Assembly (NCBI GenBank): GCA_964496495.1
Contig: CAZBZU010000003.1
Location: forward strand, 1-64,000
Direction of reading: 5' to 3'
Length of the DNA: 64,000 nucleotides
Source of the DNA: JASBRS01 sp964496495
Lineage (GTDB): Bacteria; Deinococcota; Deinococci; Deinococcales; Trueperaceae
The translations under genes were made by a program, and so were the position numbers. The notes beneath the pieces were generated by a model, which worked only from the letters and a program-made list of their open reading frames with translations, ran no database searches and was not told the DNA's origin. Of this stretch, positions 57,625-64,000 are shown in pieces. Each line of letters opens with the position of its first letter. Position 1 is the first letter of the stretch.

Positions 57625-58905
57625 TCAGTCGAGCAGCTCGCGCCCAAGGTAGGGCACCAGCGCGTCCGGTACGCGCACGCTGCCGTCCTCGCGCTGGTAG
57701 GTCTCAAGGATCGCAGCGATGGTGCGCGGGAACGCCAGGGCACTGCCGTTGAGGGTGTGAACGAAGGCGGGCTTGCCCCTGCCAGAGGATCCGCCGGGGC
57801 GCATGCGGGTGTGTAGTCGGGTCGCCTGGAAGGCCTCGATGTTGCTGATGCTCGACACCTCGAGCCACCTCTCCTGGCCCGGGCTCCATGCTTCCAGGTC
57901 GTACTTCTTCGACTGCGTGAAGCCCATGTCGCCGGTGCACATCAGCAACCGTCGGTAGCTGAGGCCCAGCGCCTCCAGCATCGCTTCGGAGGTCCGCGTC
58001 ATCGCCTCCAACGCCTCGTAGCTGGTCTCGGGCGTGGTGAAGGCGACCATCTCGACCTTGTCGAACTGGTGAACGCGGTTGAGGCCCCGCACGTCCTTGC
58101 CGTAGCTGCCGGCCTCGCGCCGGAAGCACGGCGAGAACGCTGCGTACTTGAGCGGCAAGGCGTCCTGGTCGAGGATCTCGTCGCGGTGCAGGTTGGTTAC
58201 GGCGACCTCGGAGGTGGGGATGAGGTAGTAGCCGTCCTGCACCTGGTACATCTGCCCTTCCTTGTCCGGCAGCTGGCCGGTGGCGGTCGCCGACTCGGCG
58301 TTGACCATCAGCGGCACCACCAGCTCGGTGTAGCCCTCCTGCTCCAGCCGCTCGAGGAAGAACCGCTCCAGCCCCCTCACCAGACGGGCGCCGAGGCCGC
58401 GGAACAGCGGGAACCCGGCCCCGGTGATCTTCACCCCCGCCTCCAGGTCCACCCACCCTCTCGCGGCAGCGAGCTCCCAGTGCGGCCTCGGCTGGAAGTC
58501 GAAGGTGGGGGACGTGCCCCACTCCTTGACCAGCTGGTTGTCGTGCTCGCTCTCGCCGTAGGGAACGCTGTCGTGCGGCAGGTTGGGGATCTCCAGAAGG
58601 CTCTCCTGCAGCCTCGCCTCGAGGCTGCGGCCGCGCTCCTCGAGGCGCTTGACCTCCGCCGCCACCTCACCCATCTCGCGCATGAGCCCCTCGGCATCCT
58701 CGCCACGCCGCTTCAACTCACCGATCCTCTTGCTGCTGGCGTTCCTGAGAGCCTGCTTCTCCTCGAGGTCGCGGCGCAGGAGCCGGTGCTCCTCATCCAC
58801 CAGCAGCAGCTGCTCGAGGCTCTCCAGCGCATCGGGAAGGCGTTTGGCGCGTATCGCCCGGCGTACCGTGTCCGGGTTCTCGCGGATGAACTTGAGGTCC
58901 AGCAT
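57625..58905 (-). CDS. serS: Seryl-tRNA synthetase
   Basis: The 426-residue class II synthetase has the N-terminal long coiled-coil arm (MLDLKFIRENPDTVRRAIRAKRL to about residue 105) that recognises the tRNA variable arm. The catalytic core has motif 2 FSPCFRREAGSYGKDVRGLNRVHQFDKVEM and motif 3 NGSALAFPRTIAAILETYQ, which usually reads GSGLAVGRT, so it is slightly divergent. TSEVAVTNLHRDEIL binds serine/ATP. ATG 58905 lies 7 nt after a TAGACT box, indicating a leaderless mRNA; the frame runs 31 arginine-rich codons further upstream, which are not credible coding sequence. Confidence 0.96.
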   Translation of the reverse strand: MLDLKFIRENPDTVRRAIRAKRLPDALESLEQLLLVDEEHRLLRRDLEEKQALRNASSKRIGELKRRGEDAEGLMREMGEVAAEVKRLEERGRSLEARLQESLLEIPNLPHDSVPYGESEHDNQLVKEWGTSPTFDFQPRPHWELAAARGWVDLEAGVKITGAGFPLFRGLGARLVRGLERFFLERLEQEGYTELVVPLMVNAESATATGQLPDKEGQMYQVQDGYYLIPTSEVAVTNLHRDEILDQDALPLKYAAFSPCFRREAGSYGKDVRGLNRVHQFDKVEMVAFTTPETSYEALEAMTRTSEAMLEALGLSYRRLLMCTGDMGFTQSKKYDLEAWSPGQERWLEVSSISNIEAFQATRLHTRMRPGGSSGRGKPAFVHTLNGSALAFPRTIAAILETYQREDGSVRVPDALVPYLGRELLD

Positions 58906-58912
58906 GCGTTCC

Positions 58913-58918
58913 AGTCTA
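58913..58918 (-). promoter_or_regulatory. -10 element of leaderless serS promoter
   Basis: TAGACT on the minus strand, exactly 7 nt before the ATG at 58905. Confidence 0.6.
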
Positions 58919-59101
58919 CGTGAGCCTGCCCTCTCGCGAGCCACGCCGCACCCTCCCGGCCCGCGGCCGCGGCCGCGCCCGCGAGGCTGCCATCCCACGG
59001 CGCCGGCGCCGCCGGTGCGGCGGTGCTAGACTGGCGCGCACCGATCCCAGGCCGTCGCCGGCGCGTTCGCGGCGCCACGCCCGGCGCTCCAGGAGGTGGC
59101 C

Positions 59102-60424
59102 GTGATCCCGGACCGCAAGGCGTCTCAGGAGCTACTCGAGCGGCACCGACGTCACCTCTTCCCTGCCGTCCCGGCGTACTACGGCGACCGTCCGCTGGTG
59201 GTCGACCGGGCCCGCGGCCACACCGTCTGGGACGTGGACGGGAACGCCTACCTCGACTTCTTCGGCGGCGGGCTGACGGTGTGCGTCGGCCACGGCAACG
59301 AGACCGTGGCCGACCGTCAGCGCGAGCAGCTGGAGCGCGCCCGGTTCGGCTCCGGGCTCTACCCCGACCCCGTGATGGTGCAGCTGGCCGAGAGGATCGC
59401 CGCGCTCACGCCCGGGCGCTTGCAGACGTGCTCCTTCACGGGCGGCGGCAGCCAAGCGAACGAGACGGCGATCGCCGCGGCCCGCCAGGCTACCGGGAAC
59501 CGGACCGTCCTCAGGCTCGGGAGCGCCGGCGTCGGACGCGCCGGGGACGCCACGGGCGTGACGCCCGCTGGGCGGCAGCAACCCGCCGGCAGCGCTGCCG
59601 GCGAGGTCCGGCACATCCGCGAACCTCGCGACTACCACGCCACCACGGGGCTGGACGACGAGCGGCTGGTGGACCTCTGCGTGCGGGGCCTCGAGGAGGC
59701 GCTCGCGACGGTCGCGGGCGGCAACATCGCCGCCCTCCTGGCCGCTCCCGTCCAGGGCCTGGGTGGCGCCAGGGTGCTTCCGCGGAGCACCCTGACGCGC
59801 CTGGAGCCGATCGTGCGGGAGGCCGGTGGGCTGATGATCGTCGACGAGATCGAGACCGGCTGGGGGCGTACCGGCGGCAGCCTGTGCGCCGTGGCGCACT
59901 GGGGCGTCGCGCCCGACCTGATGACCTTCGCCACGGGCACGGCGAACGGCGCGCCCTTCGGCTGCGCCGTCGCCACGCCGGAGGTTGCCGACGCCCTGAC
60001 CGCGGCCACCTTCGCCGCGCCCGGCGCCAGCCCCATGGGCGTGGCGGCGGCACTGGCGACCATCGAGGTGATCGAGCGACAGCGGCTGCCGGACAACGCC
60101 GAGCGTCAGGGGTTGCGGCTACGCATGCACCTGGAGGAGGCGGCGGCCGATCATGCCTGGATCGGCGAGGTGCGCGGGATGGGGCTCATCCAGGGGCTGG
60201 AGATGGTGGCACCCGGGCCGCCCGCGTCCCCCGACCCCGGGCGCGCAGACAACCTGGTCGACGCCGCCCGCGACCGCGGCCTGCTGATCGGCAGGGGCGG
60301 GCCGCTAGGGAGCGTCGTCCTCATCGCACCCCATCTCGACGTCGACGCCAAGGAGATCGACGACGGCTGCGAGCGGCTGTCGCAGGCGCTCGGGGACCTT
60401 GCCAGAGCGGCCCCGCCTCACTGA
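59102..60424 (+). CDS. Class III aminotransferase homologue lacking the PLP lysine
   Basis: The 440-residue protein has the class III fold: DVDGNAYLDFFGGGLTVCVGHGNE, FGSGLYPDPVMVQLAERI, and VDEIETGWGRTGG with the pyridine-binding Asp. At the Schiff-base position, where the family reads FAKG, it reads MTFATGTANGAPFG. Residue 278 is Thr (ACG, 59933-59935), one base from AAG. The phosphate cup is also altered (SFTGGGSQANETAI in place of NSGSEA.E), and the YHGRT motif is missing, with a Gly/Ala-rich insert nearby. It is therefore probably inactive as a transaminase or acts differently, unless the base is a sequence error. GTG 59102 follows AGGAGG. It overlaps the lipoprotein gene by 7 nt at convergent ends. 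Confidence 0.75.
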   Translation: MIPDRKASQELLERHRRHLFPAVPAYYGDRPLVVDRARGHTVWDVDGNAYLDFFGGGLTVCVGHGNETVADRQREQLERARFGSGLYPDPVMVQLAERIAALTPGRLQTCSFTGGGSQANETAIAAARQATGNRTVLRLGSAGVGRAGDATGVTPAGRQQPAGSAAGEVRHIREPRDYHATTGLDDERLVDLCVRGLEEALATVAGGNIAALLAAPVQGLGGARVLPRSTLTRLEPIVREAGGLMIVDEIETGWGRTGGSLCAVAHWGVAPDLMTFATGTANGAPFGCAVATPEVADALTAATFAAPGASPMGVAAALATIEVIERQRLPDNAERQGLRLRMHLEEAAADHAWIGEVRGMGLIQGLEMVAPGPPASPDPGRADNLVDAARDRGLLIGRGGPLGSVVLIAPHLDVDAKEIDDGCERLSQALGDLARAAPPH

Positions 60425-61926
60425 GGCGTGGGCCGCGACGAGCCCACGGACAGCTGCGCCCAGCGCTTGAACAGGGTCACCACCGGCGCGGCGCGCGCCG
60501 TGACGAGATCGATGTGCGTCACGCCGGGCACCACGTAGGCCGATACCGGAGAGCCCATGCGCGCGTTGAGGTAGGCGGAGAAACCGTCGAGCGTCCGGAT
60601 CATGCCGCGTCCGGCACCGACGGCCAGCGTCGGCAGTCGCACCGCGGCGGTGGGCTCGAAGCCGGGCACGTGGCGCAGGTCCACCGGCAGGGCCGAGACG
60701 TCGATGAGCAGACGAGCCGGGAAGTACCACTCCGCGCGGTCGGTGAAGGGCCCGACGCTGCTGCCTAGGTAGCTGGCCAGATCGGTCGGTTCGGGCGGGT
60801 CGCCAGCGGACCAGGTGACCTCGTCGGAACCGGGAGCCACGCCCACCACGCTCCGGCTGCGCGCCCCGAAGCGGCCCTCCAGGATGAACGCCGTCAGGTT
60901 CCCGGAGAACACGGCATGCTGCGCCTCGCCGAGCTGCGGGCTAAAGGTCGGCAACTCGGCGTAGGTGTCGTCGGCGTCGACCCCCGCCAGGGCGAAGTCG
61001 GTGATGGGGTAGTCCGCCAGCTGGGCCGGCGCCCGCGCGTCGGGCCGGTAGCGTGCCAGCAAGGCGATGACGTCCGAGCGCACCGCCCGCTCCGGAACGA
61101 TGCCAGGCCCGAGGTAGGGCACCGCCTTGCCCGCCAGGAGATTCCTCAGCGACGGCACCAGCGTCACGCCGAAGAGGTTCCGGCCATTGGCCGCGTCCTC
61201 GATCGCGAAGCTGCCGGTCCGCCCGGGCGCGCCGTCGAGCAGTACCAGACCCGCAAGCCCGTCGGCGCCGGGCCTCCCGTCGGGCCGGAGGTAGGCGCTG
61301 TAGAGCGCGACCAGGCTGGCGCCGAGCGAATGGCCGCCCAGGTAGACGGTCGCCGCCGTGCGGTGCGCCAGGTCGATCACGGCGGCGAGGTCCTCGAGCT
61401 GCACGCGCAGGCCCCAGTAGGCCATGAAGCGGATGTCCGCGGGGTTCGGCGGCCGGAACTCGGGCGCCTGGCCAGGCGTGCCGAGGTAGTAGCGCAACGC
61501 GATCTCGGGGTCGCCGGCGGCACGCGCCGCCTGCAGGCCCCGGTGATCCTCGAGGGCGTTGGAGCGCCGGTCGACGAGCCACACCTGCAGGCCGGGCGTG
61601 GCGGCCACCAGCTGGCGGCCCAGGATCTCCAGGCTGCCGGCGCCTCCGAAGAGGCCAGGAACCAGCACCAGCACCTCGCTGGCGGGCTCGCTGGCACGCA
61701 GGCGCAGCACGTAGCTGGCGTTGTAGCGCTGGGGCGTGTGCGGCTCCTGCGCCCCTGGCACCGTGAGGTAGTCGCTCTCCACGGCTGCCGGGGCGATACG
61801 GTACGCGGGCGCCGTCAGGCTGAGGCGCCCGTTGACCTGAGGGATCGGCAGGCAGGCGCCGAGGAGGGCGGTCAGGGCGGCCGCGACAACGAACACGGCG
61901 ACGAGGGTACGGGTGCGGCGGTCCAT
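60418..61926 (-). CDS. Lipoprotein alpha/beta hydrolase
   Basis: The 502-residue protein begins with a lipoprotein signal (RTLVAVFVVAAALTALLGAC, lipobox LGAC, Cys25), so it is probably anchored outside the cytoplasmic membrane. The hydrolase core has VLVLVPGLFGGAGSLEILGRQL, the nucleophile elbow GGHSLGASL (Ser200), and a late GVTHIDLV with the likely catalytic His. A family with known substrate is not identified; lipase- or esterase-like activity is plausible. ATG 61926 has AGGAGGGG upstream. It lies downstream of the GH31 gene, with 71 nt between them. Confidence 0.82.
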   Translation of the reverse strand: MDRRTRTLVAVFVVAAALTALLGACLPIPQVNGRLSLTAPAYRIAPAAVESDYLTVPGAQEPHTPQRYNASYVLRLRASEPASEVLVLVPGLFGGAGSLEILGRQLVAATPGLQVWLVDRRSNALEDHRGLQAARAAGDPEIALRYYLGTPGQAPEFRPPNPADIRFMAYWGLRVQLEDLAAVIDLAHRTAATVYLGGHSLGASLVALYSAYLRPDGRPGADGLAGLVLLDGAPGRTGSFAIEDAANGRNLFGVTLVPSLRNLLAGKAVPYLGPGIVPERAVRSDVIALLARYRPDARAPAQLADYPITDFALAGVDADDTYAELPTFSPQLGEAQHAVFSGNLTAFILEGRFGARSRSVVGVAPGSDEVTWSAGDPPEPTDLASYLGSSVGPFTDRAEWYFPARLLIDVSALPVDLRHVPGFEPTAAVRLPTLAVGAGRGMIRTLDGFSAYLNARMGSPVSAYVVPGVTHIDLVTARAAPVVTLFKRWAQLSVGSSRPTPQ

Positions 61927-61997
61927 GACCCCTCCTGCAGCGGGCGGCCATCCCGCTTCCCTCCAGGGTACGCCGGCGCGGGCCGGCGGCGTACGCC

Positions 61998-64000
61998 TCA
62001 GAGGGTGAGCTCGAGCCGGTGCCCTGCGCCGTCGTCGGCCCACCCCAGCTCCGCGGCACTGCGCTCCCGGTCCCAGGTGGCCTGCACGTCACGGCCATCC
62101 AGACGCACCCGCTCGGGTGGCCGGTCGAGACGCAGCTCGACGGTCAGCGTCCGCGGTGGCGGGTCGAAGCCTCCGGAGCGAGCTCCCAGCTCCAGCACCA
62201 GCCGGCCGGGCTCGGCGTCGAGTGCCAGCGTGGTGATCGCCACGCCGGCGTCGCCTGGACGGGCGGCGCCGTGTCGCGGCGCCGCCGCCGGCGACGTGCC
62301 GTCGTCCTCCACCAGCCGGTAGCGGCTACGGGCCGCCGCGGTCACCACCAGGCGGAGCTCCGTCGGGGGCGAGGCGGTGCTCTGCCGCACCTCGCCGAGC
62401 GGCAGCAAGGCCCCCTCCCGCAGCAGCAGCGGGGGCCGGCCCGGCAGCGTCGGAAGCAGCGCCGCTCGGGCATCGCCGGCAGCGTCGCCCGCGACCTCAC
62501 GGCCGGTCCAGAAGTCGCGCCAGCGACCGGGCGGCAGCACGACCGACCGCCACCGTTGCCGCGGACGCAGGGCGGGCGCCACCAGCAGCCATGGGCCAAG
62601 CAAGAAGACGTCGTCCTGGTCGAGCACCGCATCGACGTTCGGGTACTCGTAGCCGAGCGGGCGCATGAGCGGGGCGCCGCGCTCGCTGGCCTCGTGCGCC
62701 AGCGTGACCAGGTAGGGCAGCAGGCGGTAGCGCAGCTCCAGCGCTTGACGCGCGACCGCCTCCACCTCCGCGCCGAACGCCCACGGCTCCTGCGGCCGCG
62801 TGCCCAGGGCGGTGTGGTTGCGCATGAACGGGTAGAAGGCGCCAAGCTCCATCCAGCGTGCGAACAGCTCGGGCTGCCCATTCTCGAAGAAGCCACCGAT
62901 GTCGACGCCAGCATGCGGCGAGCCGGACAGCCCCATGCCGAGGAGCTGGGGCACGCTCAATGCCAGGTGCTCCCACCAGCTGTTGTTGTCCCCCATCCAG
63001 GTGGCGCAGGTGCGCTGGCTCCCGACGCCAGCCGAGCGCGTCAACACCCACGGGCGGCTCTCGGGCCGGTGCCGCTCGAGCGCCTCGAAGGTGGCGCGGC
63101 CCTCCAGGGCGCCATAGAGATTGCGCACCTCCAGGTGGGTGGCGCGCTCCTCGGCGTCGCCGTGCTCGAGCCCGAGCGGGATGGGCCGGTCGCGGGCGTG
63201 GCCGCTGGCGAACGGCGCGTCGAAGACGGTCGGCTCGTTCATGTCGTTCCACACGCCGTCCACGCCGGCCTCCAGCAGGCTGTCGCGATGCAGATCGCCC
63301 CACCACGCCCGCACCTCGGCACGTGCGAAGTCGGGCAACAGCGCGCGGTCGGGCCACACGTAGCCGCGGAACGGCGAGGCGTCGCCGTTGCGCAGCATCA
63401 AGCCGCGCTCGAGCGCCTCGTCGGCGACGCGGTAGCCCGCGCCTGGGTCGTCCTTGACGCCCGGGTCGATGATCGTCACCACCCGCGCGCCACGGCGGTG
63501 TACCGCGTCGCAGAAGCCCGCGGGGTCGGGAAATCGCTGCGGGTCCCAGGTGAAGCTGCGGTAGCCCCGCATGTAGTCGATGTCCAGGTGCACCGCATCG
63601 AGCGGCAGGTGGCGCTCGCGAAAGCCATCGACTACCTCCAGCAGCCGCTCCGGTCGGTCATAGCCCCAGCGCGACTGGTGGAAGCCGAGGGCCCACGCCG
63701 GCGGCAGCATGGGGCGCCCGGTGAGGCGCGTGAGCTGCTCGAGCACCTCCGCCGGCGTGGGCCCGGCGAATAGGAACAGGTCGATCTCGCCCCCGAGAGC
63801 CTCCACGCTCAGGAGATCCGGGTCGCTATAGCCGGCATCGAAGCGGCTGAGGTGGCTGACGTGCAGGAAGGCGCCGAAGGCGCGGCCGGGCTTCACCGCC
63901 AGGAACACCGGCAGGGCCTGGTAGAGGTTGTCGCTGCCGCGGTGGTGGCCGATGCCGAAGGGGTCGGCCGCCCAGTTCGTGAGCCGCCGCCCGCGCTTGT
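61998..64000 (-). CDS. Glycoside hydrolase family 31 alpha-glucosidase, N-terminus outside the window
   Basis: The frame is open from the stop at 61998 to the window edge, so the gene begins beyond 64000 and at least 667 residues are visible. GH31 features are the N-terminal GIGHHRGSDNLYQALPVFLAV edge, PMLPPAWALGFHQSRWGYD, DAVHLDIDYMRGYRSFTWDP, the nucleophile motif DGVWNDMNEPTVFD, the acid/base TCATWMGDNNSWW, and LSGSPHAGVDIGGFFENGQPELFARWMELGAFYPFMRNH. The enzyme releases glucose from alpha-glucosides. The C-terminal beta-sandwich domains are complete. No signal peptide can be judged. It may be part of the carbohydrate-use capacity along with the GH3 operon. Confidence 0.93.
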   Translation of the reverse strand, partial: KRGRRLTNWAADPFGIGHHRGSDNLYQALPVFLAVKPGRAFGAFLHVSHLSRFDAGYSDPDLLSVEALGGEIDLFLFAGPTPAEVLEQLTRLTGRPMLPPAWALGFHQSRWGYDRPERLLEVVDGFRERHLPLDAVHLDIDYMRGYRSFTWDPQRFPDPAGFCDAVHRRGARVVTIIDPGVKDDPGAGYRVADEALERGLMLRNGDASPFRGYVWPDRALLPDFARAEVRAWWGDLHRDSLLEAGVDGVWNDMNEPTVFDAPFASGHARDRPIPLGLEHGDAEERATHLEVRNLYGALEGRATFEALERHRPESRPWVLTRSAGVGSQRTCATWMGDNNSWWEHLALSVPQLLGMGLSGSPHAGVDIGGFFENGQPELFARWMELGAFYPFMRNHTALGTRPQEPWAFGAEVEAVARQALELRYRLLPYLVTLAHEASERGAPLMRPLGYEYPNVDAVLDQDDVFLLGPWLLVAPALRPRQRWRSVVLPPGRWRDFWTGREVAGDAAGDARAALLPTLPGRPPLLLREGALLPLGEVRQSTASPPTELRLVVTAAARSRYRLVEDDGTSPAAAPRHGAARPGDAGVAITTLALDAEPGRLVLELGARSGGFDPPPRTLTVELRLDRPPERVRLDGRDVQATWDRERSAAELGWADDGAGHRLELTL

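Overview
The window is a very GC-rich bacterial chromosome segment, packed with genes on both strands and almost entirely core metabolism and housekeeping. Gene content and promoter style point to the Deinococcota. Relevant features are a Thermus/Deinococcus-type class II fructose-bisphosphate aldolase, a futalosine-hydrolase (MqnB) gene, split proton-translocating transhydrogenase genes (pntA1/pntA2/pntB), a short 6-phosphogluconate dehydrogenase, and an HspR-type HAIR element at clpB. Many genes also have a TAnnnT -10 box 6-9 nt before the start codon, the leaderless arrangement common in Deinococcus. I infer a Trueperaceae-like lineage, but the sequence alone does not prove the genus. No phage, insertion sequence, CRISPR array or plasmid function was seen.

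Layout. 1-12.1 kb: tail of a tRNA-Gln with its terminator, hbd and rsmJ (minus), a GabT-like aminotransferase behind a structured 5' region, rpe, accD-accA (minus), a bactofilin, a degenerate SDR-like protein next to nrdR, an unrecognised protein with a faint type-I-restriction N-domain look, and a penicillin-acylase-family Ntn hydrolase. 12.2-24.8 kb: a sugar-catabolic operon with a LacI regulator behind a consensus promoter and palindromic operator, a five-gene Opp/Dpp-type ABC importer, a Gfo/Idh dehydrogenase, a xylose-isomerase-like protein, a GH3 beta-glycosidase, a VOC protein, and a second LacI-type gene that lacks its DNA-binding helices. 24.8-31 kb: rplM-rpsI, uppP, gltX-ftsY, mqnB, fba.

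31-44.6 kb, mostly minus strand: MFS exporter, RqcH/NFACT protein, TPR protein, BshB2-like deacetylase, asnB, clpB, pntB-pntA2-pntA1; then pfkA (plus). 44.6-49.4 kb: tyrS (minus), gnd-zwf, and an arginase behind a repeat-rich ATGCA operator region that shares words with the GabT-like gene's upstream region. 49.4-57.6 kb: patatin, a glycosyltransferase/membrane-protein pair, phoB-phoR diverging from phoU, an N-acetylmuramoyl-L-alanine amidase, thpR, a DUF554 protein, gatC. 57.6-64 kb: serS, a class III aminotransferase homologue without its PLP lysine, a lipoprotein alpha/beta hydrolase, and a GH31 glucosidase cut by the window edge.

How the genes work together. Sugars entering through the ABC importer and cut by GH3/GH31 feed glycolysis (pfkA, fba) and the pentose phosphate route (zwf, gnd, rpe), with the transhydrogenase balancing NADH and NADPH. 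Arginase and a class III aminotransferase could form a co-regulated arginine/ornithine/omega-amino-acid route. The remaining genes serve translation, envelope synthesis, stress response and phosphate sensing. The least explained elements are the lysine-less aminotransferase homologue (59.1 kb), the HTH-less LacI (23.7 kb), the active-site-poor SDR protein (6.9 kb), the unknown protein at 8.6 kb, and the shared ATGCA operator.
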